In this document: positions 1 to 5,645 of the stretch, in pieces
Layout: the number at the start of each line of letters is the position of its first letter
Position numbering within the stretch: position 1 is the first letter of the stretch
Virus record (IMG/VR): IMGVR_UViG_3300050821_019997
Location: 1-37,449 of that record
Strand: one strand, 5' to 3'
Origin: a virus
DNA length: 37,449 nucleotides
The notes under the pieces: generated by a model
What the model was told of the DNA's origin: nothing
Databases searched by the model: none
The model's input: only the letters and a program-made list of their open reading frames with translations
Program-made: the position numbers and the translations under genes

Positions 1-52
1 GCATTTTGGTGCCTTTGGTGGGATGAGGCTCCTTAACCTTCTTTTCTTCCAT
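1..52 (-). CDS. Terminase small subunit, N-terminal fragment (left copy)
   Basis: This is the first 17 codons of the small terminase gene (start codon at 52, reading leftwards off the end). It duplicates 37353-37404; on the circular genome the two are one gene. A GGAAG ribosome-binding site lies 8 nt upstream of the start. It should not be counted as a separate gene. Confidence 0.9.
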   Translation of the reverse strand, partial: MEEKKVKEPHPTKGTKM

Positions 53-97
53 GATACTGCTTCCTATATTCTGTGCACCTACAATAGCCTAGGTTGC
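1..97. repeat. Left copy of 97-bp terminal direct repeat
   Basis: Bases 1-97 are identical to 37353-37449. The small-terminase gene reads through the right copy and its start codon lies inside the repeat. The simplest reading is a circular molecule written out with an assembly overlap (unit 37,352 bp), which fits a headful-packaging, circularly permuted phage. A true short terminal repeat cannot be excluded from sequence alone. Confidence 0.97.
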
Positions 98-100
98 ACA
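72..100. promoter_or_regulatory. Inverted repeat between divergent terminase and early operons
   Basis: Arms 72-81 and 90-100 are complementary (TGTGCACCTA against TAGGTTGCACA, one bulged base) with an 8-nt centre. The element sits between the small-terminase start (-) and promoter P1 (+). It could be an operator for the terminase promoter or an mRNA leader hairpin. A weak minus-strand promoter (TTTACT, 18 nt, TATTGT) overlaps it. Confidence 0.45.
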
Positions 101-122
101 GCCAAGTAAATATTCTTTACAA

Positions 123-156
123 ATGTGTTGACATCAATACATTTACGGGTTATACT
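123..156 (+). promoter_or_regulatory. Early promoter P1 with operator over the -35 box
   Basis: TTGACA (128-133), 17-nt spacer, TATACT (151-156): a near-consensus sigma70 promoter firing towards the operon that starts at 188. A near-perfect palindrome, ATGTGTTGA-CA-TCAATACAT (123-142), covers the -35 box. The same palindrome, in perfect form, lies at 6616-6635, and its left 12 bases recur at promoter P3 (33522-33533, - strand). Each of these operons encodes a ribbon-helix-helix protein, so repression by one of them is likely. Confidence 0.85.
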
Positions 157-187
157 GGTTTCATAATAAACAAAAGAGGAATACATC

Positions 188-307
188 ATGTTGAGTTTCA
201 CGGTAAGACTAATGTGTTGGATAGTATTTGGGGTTTTTTTGGGCGCATATTTGCCCGCGCATTTTGCGATCATGACCTATGTCATTTGTGGGTTTATCAG
301 TCATTAA
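188..307 (+). CDS. 39-aa hydrophobic membrane peptide
   Basis: First gene after P1. ATG at 188 is preceded by AGAGGA at 7-nt spacing, better than any alternative here. The peptide (starts MLSFTVRLMCW) is almost wholly hydrophobic: one long or two short membrane segments with loops containing PAH and a C-terminal GFISH. I do not recognise the family. Small early membrane peptides in phages are often superinfection-exclusion, antiholin or host-membrane effectors, but nothing here decides between these. It overlaps in another frame an upstream extension of the next gene; the extension would start inside the promoter and is not credible. Confidence 0.6.
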   Translation: MLSFTVRLMCWIVFGVFLGAYLPAHFAIMTYVICGFISH

Positions 308-318
308 GAAGTAGGGGT

Positions 319-597
319 ATGAAAAGATATTTGTGTTTTTCTTTCGATACGTATTATCCGGCTGGTGGGTTTAATGATTTTAAATATGCCTTTGATACCG
401 TAGAAGAAGCGGACGAATGGCTAATGCAAAACAGTAGCGCATGTTTTGATGGGGAATGTGGAGTCGCACATTACATAGACAGTACAAATCCTAATATCAT
501 TGCAAAACAGATATGCTTTGATTGCGAAGCAGATTCAATGGATAAAGATATAGTTGAAGAAAATGTACCAGTAAAAAGAGATTGGTACGATAGGTAA
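319..597 (+). CDS. Small early protein of unknown function (92 aa)
   Basis: Start chosen at ATG 319 (MKRYLCFSFD), after the stop of the 39-aa peptide; the frame is open further upstream but runs through P1. The acidic, Cys-containing protein has a central helix-like stretch TVEEADEWLMQN resembling the A..WL helix seen in the YDT-type small proteins of this phage (613-933, 32441-32960), so it may be a distant member. No catalytic motif, signal peptide or membrane segment is visible. Second gene of the P1 operon, 15 nt before the next start. Confidence 0.7.
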   Translation: MKRYLCFSFDTYYPAGGFNDFKYAFDTVEEADEWLMQNSSACFDGECGVAHYIDSTNPNIIAKQICFDCEADSMDKDIVEENVPVKRDWYDR

Positions 598-612
598 CTA
601 GTGGAGAGACAA

Positions 613-933
613 ATGAAACACAACTATGATATAGAAAAAGATGAATGTATCGCGGAACTTTTTACCCATGACTTTGAGGGAAATGAAGTATATCGTGCTC
701 GACTTATGTTACATGTAATCGATAAAGATGCTTTTGTGGCTTACATTGCAGAAAATTATTTAGGAGAATCCTGTACTAAATATACTAGCGATATTCCTCC
801 GCATGATGCCTTTGAATGGCTGTTTAAAAACAAACAATATGATGCTTGCGCCGATCTATTACCTGCCTTCCTTAACATTATCGCAAGTGGTGGTACAAAG
901 AGGAAAACAGAGGATAAACATGAAAATCATTAG
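613..933 (+). CDS. YDT-type small phage protein (106 aa)
   Basis: ATG 613 has GGAGAG 4-6 nt upstream (an in-frame GTG at 601 lacks one). The protein opens MKHNYDIEKDECIAEL, continues with a YRARL segment and a YLGE strand, and has IPPHDAFEWLF near residue 68 followed by a C...LP.F tail. This layout (short N-terminal YD[TI]E turn, aromatic strand, then [DS]AF[NE]WL helix and a final FP/LP motif) matches 32441-32710 and 32733-32960 on the other side of the genome. Such proteins are frequent in phages and plasmids, with no known activity. Its end overlaps the next gene by 14 nt. Confidence 0.75.
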   Translation: MKHNYDIEKDECIAELFTHDFEGNEVYRARLMLHVIDKDAFVAYIAENYLGESCTKYTSDIPPHDAFEWLFKNKQYDACADLLPAFLNIIASGGTKRKTEDKHENH

Positions 934-1138
934 TCAAACCCTTCATAGAGTCTTAGGTGGCGCTGTCGGAGATACCGTATGGTGCACCAATATTCGTCCT
1001 GAGCAACTGGACTTAAGTGGCATACCTGAAGAAGAACGTCATGCTTATCTGTATCAGTTGTTCTATCCCTGCTTTCTACAAGTGGAATTGCCCGCTGGCT
1101 TACCAGACAGTTCGATTGTATTTCCTGAACCCTCATAA
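920..1138 (+). CDS. Small unknown protein (72 aa)
   Basis: ATG 920 is preceded by AGAGGA 5 nt upstream and overlaps the end of the preceding gene by 14 nt, suggesting translational coupling. The protein (MKIISQTLHRVLGGAVGD..., ending PEPS) is mildly acidic and Pro-rich at the C terminus, with no recognised motif. The frame is open further upstream (to 803), but that part is antisense-free overlap with the previous gene and has no ribosome-binding site. Confidence 0.65.
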   Translation: MKIISQTLHRVLGGAVGDTVWCTNIRPEQLDLSGIPEEERHAYLYQLFYPCFLQVELPAGLPDSSIVFPEPS

Positions 1139-1140
1139 AC

Positions 1141-1171
1141 TGTATATCATTTGCACTAACTTTGATATACA
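1141..1171. promoter_or_regulatory. Inverted repeat in intergenic gap
   Basis: TGTATATCA (1141-1149) and TGATATACA (1163-1171) form a perfect 9-bp inverted repeat around a 13-nt centre, filling most of the 64-nt gap between two early genes. It has no T tract, so an operator or mRNA-stability hairpin is more likely than a terminator. Confidence 0.4.
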
Positions 1172-1202
1172 ATAGCCATACACTTTAACACAAGGATGAA
1201 TC

Positions 1203-1586
1203 ATGAACGATCGAGAACGAAGAGAATTTCACGAGCAGTTGAGTAAGCTTATCGATCATCCTTCGGGTGGTACGTATTGTGTTAACGCAGCGTATTTCCC
1301 CAAAGAAGATAAGGGTAATTTTATGTATTCCCTATTGCGATCCGATATTGTATTAGATGAATGTTCAGATGCTCCCGATCATCAACAACAAGCGTATGCC
1401 GTTTTGAAAGCATTGGCATTTACAGCCACCTCTTGTTTGGTGAATTTTATTGAGTTATCCGAATCTTTAGGCACATTCGAAGCCCATATCGACCAAATCA
1501 AAGATGAAGAATCGATACTATATAGCATTATGGCTAGGGCTATTGAGAAGTCCGTAGAATTGAAAGAGAAGAAACCGGTTAATTAA
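1203..1586 (+). CDS. Early protein, member of a three-copy phage family (127 aa)
   Basis: AAGGA 6 nt before ATG 1203. Helical, acidic, no membrane segment. It shares a plan with the next gene (1596-1940) and with 29560-29949: an N-terminal helix with D..I/L, a strand around residues 27-45 with YxL..S, a middle helix containing A..C.V.., and a C-terminal block ESILYSIMARAI (here residues 104-115). The same block reads ESVLYRIVHGAI and GSLLYGIMMSAL in the other two. The family is unknown to me; three diverged copies in one small genome suggest a phage-host interaction role. Confidence 0.75.
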   Translation: MNDRERREFHEQLSKLIDHPSGGTYCVNAAYFPKEDKGNFMYSLLRSDIVLDECSDAPDHQQQAYAVLKALAFTATSCLVNFIELSESLGTFEAHIDQIKDEESILYSIMARAIEKSVELKEKKPVN

Positions 1587-1595
1587 GGAAAAACC

Positions 1596-1940
1596 ATGAC
1601 CAACAAGGACGTTTTACACGAAGCCATCGATCATCTCTATGAGCAAAAACACCCAAAGGCCACAACCTTTGATGTGATTTACCATGAAGGCTTTATGTAC
1701 CACCTCAGTGCTACCAGTACCCATGACTTAAGCCTAGAAGGTAAGCTCGTGGCCTATATGAACTCCTGTGCTTCCCACCTTGAGGAAGTCATTACCTTTG
1801 TAGAAGGATTCAGTGGTATTTTAATGACGGAATCGGATTTAACCGACAAAGAATCTGTTCTGTACCGCATTGTCCATGGGGCAATCCTACTGGCAAGAGA
1901 ACCGCAGCTGAGTATTCCCGATGATGCGGCCATGAACTAG
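1596..1940 (+). CDS. Early protein, second copy of the ESxLYxI family (114 aa)
   Basis: Nine nt after the previous gene, with AAGGA 6 nt before ATG 1596. Predicted all-helical with a short strand region (GFMYHLSATSTHD, about residues 31-43), then CASHLEEVITFVEGF and the hallmark ESVLYRIVHGAIL around residue 88. Clearly related in layout to 1203-1586 and 29560-29949 although identity is low. Function unknown. Confidence 0.75.
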   Translation: MTNKDVLHEAIDHLYEQKHPKATTFDVIYHEGFMYHLSATSTHDLSLEGKLVAYMNSCASHLEEVITFVEGFSGILMTESDLTDKESVLYRIVHGAILLAREPQLSIPDDAAMN

Positions 1941-1954
1941 CAGGAGCTATTAAC

Positions 1955-2131
1955 ATGAAAAAGCCACCCAAAGAGTCCTTATGCATTCGCATCAGTCCTG
2001 TTCTGAAGGCTGCCTTGAAAGAGGCTGCGTTAAAGGAGAACCGATCGGTCAGTAACATGGTCGAAGTGCTCATCATCGACTACTATGCCGTGCAAAGTTT
2101 AGATATCCCCGAAAAGGATAGGCAGAACTAA
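1955..2131 (+). CDS. Ribbon-helix-helix DNA-binding protein (58 aa)
   Basis: ATG 1955 with GGAG 9 nt upstream. The 58-residue product has the Arc/CopG/MetJ fold pattern: a short beta strand ESLCIRISP (residues 7-15), helix 1 VLKAALKEAALKE, the N/RSVSNMV turn (30-35) and helix 2 VEVLIIDYY. Dimers of this fold insert the paired strands into the DNA major groove. It is the last gene of the P1 operon and a candidate autoregulator binding the palindrome over P1. One of three RHH proteins here (also 6673-6831 and 33280-33465). Confidence 0.85.
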   Translation: MKKPPKESLCIRISPVLKAALKEAALKENRSVSNMVEVLIIDYYAVQSLDIPEKDRQN

Positions 2132-2134
2132 GGC

Positions 2135-2611
2135 CTACTCACTCACCCCAAAACGCCGAATCCTCTGTATTCTCGGTTGGTCCCCATGGCTCAACCGTTC
2201 AAATTCGGCTTCTGCCCCCATCAGATCCAAGGCATCTTGCCCTTCTTGGACCCTATCCTCGGGTAGGACATAGTGGCGTCTAAGGGTCGAATGCATGTAC
2301 TTATCCCCGGCATGCAAGGGAACGTCATAAAAGGGGTCTGTAGGCCCGTTTACGAGGTTTAAGGGATGGGTATCGTGGTTACCATGACTATGGTGTCTTC
2401 GATGGCCTCTAGGGCTTTCTTGGTGGTTTACGATGACGATGTTAATGGGTGGGGCTTCTGCATGAGGTTCCCCATGGAGAACCACCCCATGTGCAGCCGG
2501 CGGGTCGTCCCTATCATGCTCATTGTCTCGGTTTCGCCCAAAGCAGCTGGCACAACCAGCGGTAATGAAGCGTCCGATACGGATGAGTAACGCCAATATG
2601 AGTTCCCACAT
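2135..2611 (-). CDS. Membrane-anchored His/Pro-rich protein (158 aa)
   Basis: ATG at 2611 with AGAGG 8 nt upstream. Residues 1-22 form one hydrophobic segment (MWELILALLIRIGRFITAG) followed by a CASC motif, so the protein is a signal-anchor or, less likely, a lipoprotein. The rest is soluble and low in complexity: a DNEHDRDDPP stretch, a His-rich GHRRHHSHGNHDTH run near residue 72, then a mixed C-terminal part. It converges on the RHH gene with 3 nt between stops. Not a recognised spanin or holin. His-rich segments may bind metal. Coding status is supported by the start region rather than by homology. Confidence 0.55.
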   Translation of the reverse strand: MWELILALLIRIGRFITAGCASCFGRNRDNEHDRDDPPAAHGVVLHGEPHAEAPPINIVIVNHQESPRGHRRHHSHGNHDTHPLNLVNGPTDPFYDVPLHAGDKYMHSTLRRHYVLPEDRVQEGQDALDLMGAEAEFERLSHGDQPRIQRIRRFGVSE

Positions 2612-2664
2612 GATGCACGCCTCTTGAAGATGCCCCGTCTTTAGCGTAGCACAAAAAGGGACAG

Positions 2665-2728
2665 TGGAAAGGGAAGGATTTGAACCTTCGAAGGCAGAGC
2701 CAACAGATGACCACTTGGGTACCTTTCC
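2665..2728 (-). pseudogene. tRNA-Tyr remnant lacking the anticodon arm
   Basis: Read on the minus strand (2728 to 2665) the 64 nt have a perfect 7-bp acceptor stem (GGAAAGG/CCTTTCC), a canonical T arm (GAAGG-TTCAAAT-CCTTC), discriminator A, a class-II variable arm (GGC-TCT-GCC) and the start of a Tyr-type D arm (TACCCAAGTGGTCA). The sequence jumps from the D loop straight to ATCTG, the 3' side of a tRNA-Tyr anticodon stem. About 17-18 nt (rest of D arm, 5' anticodon stem, anticodon) are missing, and CCA is not encoded (CTG instead). It cannot decode. It lies at the 3' end of the structured RNA region. Confidence 0.75.
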
Positions 2729-2745
2729 GTTGAAAGGCCAATATG

Positions 2746-3264
2746 CCAGCCGTTTAAGACGGCTGGATACCGGGATTCTGTAGTGAAGCGGAGAGCTTGC
2801 ACACTACATCAACGATTTCATCAATATTTGCGCGAGATACCCCGACCTTTAGGTCGGAGAGGGATAGCGCCTCTTTCTCACTTCTCCTATGATTAAGGCT
2901 ATCGTTAAAACCGTGTTGGTTTTTGTTTTAGGTCCAAACAACCCCAGCCTATTACAGCGCTTAATAACGCGCTTATCGCTAAGCGCGTTAAATACTCCTA
3001 TTGCTAGGGTGGTGCGTATCGGTTACGTCGGAGTCATAACCCAATCCGTCTTCCTCTCGACGAGATAAACCGCCTTTGCGCATGGGGTTGTCTGTTTCCT
3101 TCCACACAGAAACATCTGCTTCCCCACGATAGTGCTTAGGACTGAGGCGGCATCCTAAGGTATCTGTATGCGGTCTATCGTTTACGAACAACTCACTCTC
3201 CTGTCCGTCGTCTGGTCAACCTGAGCTTTTACAAGCTCCGCCTTTTAAGACGGGGTGATTGACC
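2746..3264 (-). ncRNA. Candidate large structured RNA (about 520 nt)
   Basis: No convincing gene fills 2729-3280. The minus strand holds many perfect stems. Stem 3259-3264/3214-3219 closes two hairpins, one capped by a GTAA tetraloop (3223-3238). Stem 3180-3175/3132-3127 encloses 3159-3153/3141-3135. Stem 3126-3122/3087-3083 encloses 3114-3109/3098-3093. A 10-bp stem (2989-2980/2975-2966) has a GCGA tetraloop. Others are 2857-2852/2847-2842, 2807-2802/2785-2780 and 2766-2759/2753-2746. It lies directly after SSB and ends beside the tRNA-Tyr remnant. The size, GNRA loops and tRNA neighbour recall GOLLD/ROOL-type phage RNAs, but I cannot show homology. A 67-aa frame (2988-3191, TTG start with AGGAG upstream) overlaps it and may be fortuitous. 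Confidence 0.55.
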
Positions 3265-3280
3265 GTAGCATAGAGGCTTC

Positions 3281-3709
3281 CTAGAAGGGAATTTCCTCGT
3301 CGCTGAAGGGTTCAATATGGACTAAGGGCATCGGCTTACCTTCAGAGTATTGGGTGCCTTGGGACTGCTGTTCTTTTAGGCTTTCCACATTGGCGACAAT
3401 GACTTCGGTGGTATATACCTCAACCTCATCTTTATTTTTGTATTTACGGGTTTGGAGTCGGCCTTGTACCATGATGCAGTCATCTTTTCGTAGTTGTGCA
3501 TCACGTATATAGTCGGCCATACGACCAAAGGCAGAGATTTTATGGTATTGGTTGATTTCCTTGGGTTGTCCGGTTGTCTTGTCTTTAATTTCATCTTTGG
3601 TGATGAGCATGAAGCTAGCAACGGAGCTACCTGAATCACCGAAGGATCGGATGGTAGGATCGGAAAAGAGATGTCCGACCAGTAATACTTTATTTACGCC
3701 TTTAAACAT
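3281..3709 (-). CDS. ssb: Single-stranded DNA-binding protein
   Basis: 142 aa. N-terminal OB fold beginning MFKGVNKVLLVGHLFSDP, a standard SSB opening (N-K-V-L-L-V-G-x-L), with KISAFGRMADY and VQGRLQTRKYK in the usual places. The C terminus is SDEEIPF, the acidic tip through which bacterial SSBs recruit host replication and repair proteins. It coats ssDNA during phage replication and recombination and probably works with the ERF annealing protein (6992-7579). Third gene of the operon from the promoter at 4828-4856, following the two RNase H-like genes. Confidence 0.95.
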   Translation of the reverse strand: MFKGVNKVLLVGHLFSDPTIRSFGDSGSSVASFMLITKDEIKDKTTGQPKEINQYHKISAFGRMADYIRDAQLRKDDCIMVQGRLQTRKYKNKDEVEVYTTEVIVANVESLKEQQSQGTQYSEGKPMPLVHIEPFSDEEIPF

Positions 3710-3712
3710 TAT

Positions 3713-4195
3713 TTACTCCAAGCTCGTTGTGACATAAGGGATGATTTTCCGTTTTTGTTTCAGTTCATTTAGTGTATTTATGGCCATATCTTTTACTTCA
3801 TCTTGCTTTGGGTATTTGGACGTAGTTATTTCCAGGCGCCATTTAATCAGATGGCCATTCATGAGGTTGACCAAATCTTGCCAGAGATCCATATTCTTCA
3901 CTGGCTTCCTTTCTTTGGTATACCAACCCTGTCTTCTCCATGAGTCCAGCCAAACCGTACCGCCTTTATATAAATATTCAGAATCGGTAATAATGACCAC
4001 CGTAGAGCATGGCTTAACACGTCTCATCCCAGCAATCGCTGCACATAATACCATGCGATTCTCAGTCGTTTCCCACTCAAATCCAGTCAAACAGCTCTTA
4101 TCATGACCATTATGTAAAATCATAGCCCATGCGCCCATACCAAAGTTTCCCTGACACAGACCAGAAAGATATAATGCAAAGGGTTTATCGGACAT
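3713..4195 (-). CDS. RNase HI-fold protein, catalytically degenerate (160 aa)
   Basis: The sequence can be laid along bacterial RNase HI from start to end: YLSGLCQGN (for FTDGSCLGN), TTENRMVLCAAI (for TTNNRMELMAAI), ITDSEYLYKG, then WRRQGWYTKERKPVKNMDLW, and a D-containing last helix. Of the four catalytic carboxylates, the first Asp is Ser11 and the Glu is Val49, whereas Asp71 and Asp136 remain. The His loop GHAGHPENE is replaced by TSKYPKQDE. It is therefore probably not an active two-metal nuclease. It overlaps the preceding gene, a second degenerate RNase H, by 11 bp. Binding of RNA:DNA hybrids or a structural role is a reasonable guess. Confidence 0.85.
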   Translation of the reverse strand: MSDKPFALYLSGLCQGNFGMGAWAMILHNGHDKSCLTGFEWETTENRMVLCAAIAGMRRVKPCSTVVIITDSEYLYKGGTVWLDSWRRQGWYTKERKPVKNMDLWQDLVNLMNGHLIKWRLEITTSKYPKQDEVKDMAINTLNELKQKRKIIPYVTTSLE

Positions 4196-4745
4196 AAAAC
4201 GCTTCTTTAACGAGCCGCTTCACCTTTCTTACATGTTGTCGATGGGAGGGGGTCGGCATCGCACAGGTAACTTCATGTAGACTCATAAGGGATTCTAATA
4301 TAAGCCACAAATCTTTATTCGCGGTATATCCGCGTGCGTTTATGGTACCATGCTCGCTTTTGGTGCATCCATTAAGGACGTAATCAGATGAGGTAATCAG
4401 ATGAACAATAGATTTGCTCTTGAGCGCCTTGAAGCCTTCAATGGCTGCCTGCAAGTACATGCGATTAAAAGTAGCATCAGAAGATATGCCCGATAACTGC
4501 TTCTTCTTGTCCCCACACACCAGCACAACACTCCAAGCAGAAACCGTTTTTTTATCAGAAGCATCAATGTACATGAATACCGGAGAACCATATGTTTTAG
4601 ACTTGGTTATCGGTTTGAATTCTACCTTAGATGTATTGGGTGCTATGGGATTCAATCTTGCTCGTGTGAATCTTTCTAAACATCGTTGCACAGGACTAAT
4701 AGGATGAGGATAGCTGATTTCTTCTTTTGATGGATATTGACGCAT
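4185..4745 (-). CDS. RNase H-like protein, second degenerate copy (186 aa)
   Basis: About 54 N-terminal residues of unknown nature precede an RNase H-like domain: MYIDASDKKTVSAWSVVLV (first Asp kept, D61), FNRMYLQAAIEGFKAL (catalytic Glu replaced by Tyr97), LITSSDYVLNG (second Asp replaced by Ser119), RGYTANKDLW, and a basic last helix with no Asp. Three of four metal ligands are gone. First gene after the promoter at 4828-4856. Together with its neighbour (3713-4195) it forms an unusual pair in which different catalytic residues survive. Function unproven; cooperation with SSB in replication is suggested by the operon only. Confidence 0.75.
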   Translation of the reverse strand: MRQYPSKEEISYPHPISPVQRCLERFTRARLNPIAPNTSKVEFKPITKSKTYGSPVFMYIDASDKKTVSAWSVVLVCGDKKKQLSGISSDATFNRMYLQAAIEGFKALKSKSIVHLITSSDYVLNGCTKSEHGTINARGYTANKDLWLILESLMSLHEVTCAMPTPSHRQHVRKVKRLVKEAFYVR

Positions 4746-4827
4746 GGGACGATCCTCTTATGATTCTTATCCCTAACAAACCATCCTTTTCTTGGGATTC
4801 TGTAATCATCCTAAATACAGTGGTCTT

Positions 4828-4856
4828 ACTATATCGCAGTGCATCACAACTGTCAA
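4828..4856 (-). promoter_or_regulatory. Sigma70 promoter for the RNase H-like/SSB operon
   Basis: On the minus strand TTGACA (4856-4851), a 17-nt spacer and TATAGT (4833-4828) form a near-consensus promoter about 83 nt upstream of the start codon at 4745. It lacks the palindrome found at P1 and P2, so this operon is probably not under the same repressor. Confidence 0.85.
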
Positions 4857-5410
4857 CTTTGGGAATATCCGCTGTCTCTCTTTCATCCTGGATGTCTTCA
4901 GATAATGTCCGCTTTCAGCGGTCCTTTAAGTCTGCTTCGCAGCAGAATGGGTGACACACAACGTCAACACATATCCCCTGTGTCGCTTCGCCCAAGAAAG
5001 CGCTCGCTCTAACCGTCGCCAAGACGCTCCGGTTTCCTTCATCCGTGCCACGCTCAATTTAAGGCGCTGCGCTTGAGGGGACCTCAAAGAAAGTGTTTTC
5101 ATTCTCGTTTGTAGTATCTTTTGTATCACATAGTTCTTTTCGCATCGGAAAAAGTATAGGGTTTATATCTTGTTGTTCGCCAAAGCTCTCAACAAGAGAT
5201 GCGGTCTTACTAAGTGATTTTAAGTTCTTTCTCGACGAGACTCGAAAGAACAGAGAATAGGGTAGCATTTTTTTCATGTTAATTGCAAATGACTAACATA
5301 GAAACCCTTATCCTACCGTTGACCTATCACCAATCACCTTGAGTGACAGATGTGACAATGCCTAGGTGAGAAACCTATAAAACCGATGAAACTTATGGGA
5401 AGAAGAAAAG
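4857..5410. other. Gene-poor, self-complementary stretch
   Basis: I see no firmly supported gene. Two overlapping minus-strand frames are possible: 72 aa at 5059-5277 (MKKMLPYSLFFRVSS..., no ribosome-binding site) and a basic 58 aa at 4926-5102 (contains MKETGASWRRLERALSWAKR). The stretch has strong hairpins: 4931-4946 (6 bp, GCGA tetraloop on the minus strand), 4909-4921 and 5224-5251 (8 bp). About 5315-5365 carries repeated ATCACC/TGTGAC half-sites. A GC-rich part (4925-5085) next to an AT-rich part suggests mosaic origin. A second structured RNA is possible. Confidence 0.4.
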
Positions 5411-5442
5411 TACCCTTGAGTTCGTGTTACCGCTCAAGGGTA
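5411..5442 (-). terminator. Rho-independent terminator after tRNA-Glu
   Basis: A 10-bp perfect stem (5442-5433 with 5420-5411) around a 12-nt loop is followed on the minus strand by CTTTTCTTCTT. It lies 24 nt past the 3' end of tRNA-Glu and would end that transcript before 4857-5410. Confidence 0.75.
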
Positions 5443-5466
5443 AAAACAGATGGGTATAGTCGATAG

Positions 5467-5542
5467 TGGTGTCCCCAAGGAGATTCGAACTCCTGTTACA
5501 GCCTTGAAAAGGCAGGGTCCTGGACCTCTAGACGATGGGGAC
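5467..5542 (-). tRNA. tRNA-Glu (anticodon TTC), CCA encoded
   Basis: 76 nt reading from 5542 to 5467. 7-bp acceptor stem GTCCCCA/TGGGGAC, D arm with GTCTAGAGGTCCAGGAC, anticodon loop TTTTCAA giving anticodon TTC, T arm AGGAG-TTCGAAT-CTCCT, discriminator A and encoded CCA. The only flaw is a T-T mismatch in the anticodon stem (second pair). It has its own promoter (5646-5674) and terminator (5411-5442), so it is made as a separate transcript, presumably to supplement the host Glu tRNA. Confidence 0.95.
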
Positions 5543-5550
5543 AGGGACCC

Positions 5551-5603
5551 CGGAGAGAGGAAAGGAATGGAGTATGCAACTGACCACGTGCAACCTCTCT
5601 CCG
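5551..5603 (-). ncRNA. Long hairpin leader just 5' of tRNA-Glu, tRNA-like in part
   Basis: A perfect 10-bp stem (CGGAGAGAGG at 5603-5594 on the minus strand with CCTCTCTCCG at 5560-5551) encloses a 33-nt loop containing TGCACGTGGTCAGTTGCA, which resembles a tRNA D arm (GTGGTCA is shared with the tRNA-Tyr remnant). No anticodon or T arm can be drawn. It lies 8 nt from the tRNA-Glu 5' end within the same transcript. It may be a processing signal or the relic of a second tRNA. Confidence 0.5.
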
Positions 5604-5645
5604 AGTAAAACGCTGAAGATGCATTCGTTCATCGTTTGTAGCCAT

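Noticed and set aside
94-597. 167-aa open frame from TTG 94
   Set aside because: Its first part runs through promoter P1 and the 39-aa gene; the credible start is ATG 319.
2746-2860. IS200/IS605-like end hairpins or omega-RNA of a TnpB/IscB element
   Set aside because: Hairpins with CCGTCTTAA and CCGACCTAAAGGTCGG look superficially alike, but there is no TnpA, TnpB or IscB remnant anywhere in the window.
2988-3191. 67-aa minus-strand frame with TTG start and AGGAG upstream
   Set aside because: Not listed as a gene because long complementary stems cross it, which points to structured RNA; kept as a caveat in the ncRNA entry.
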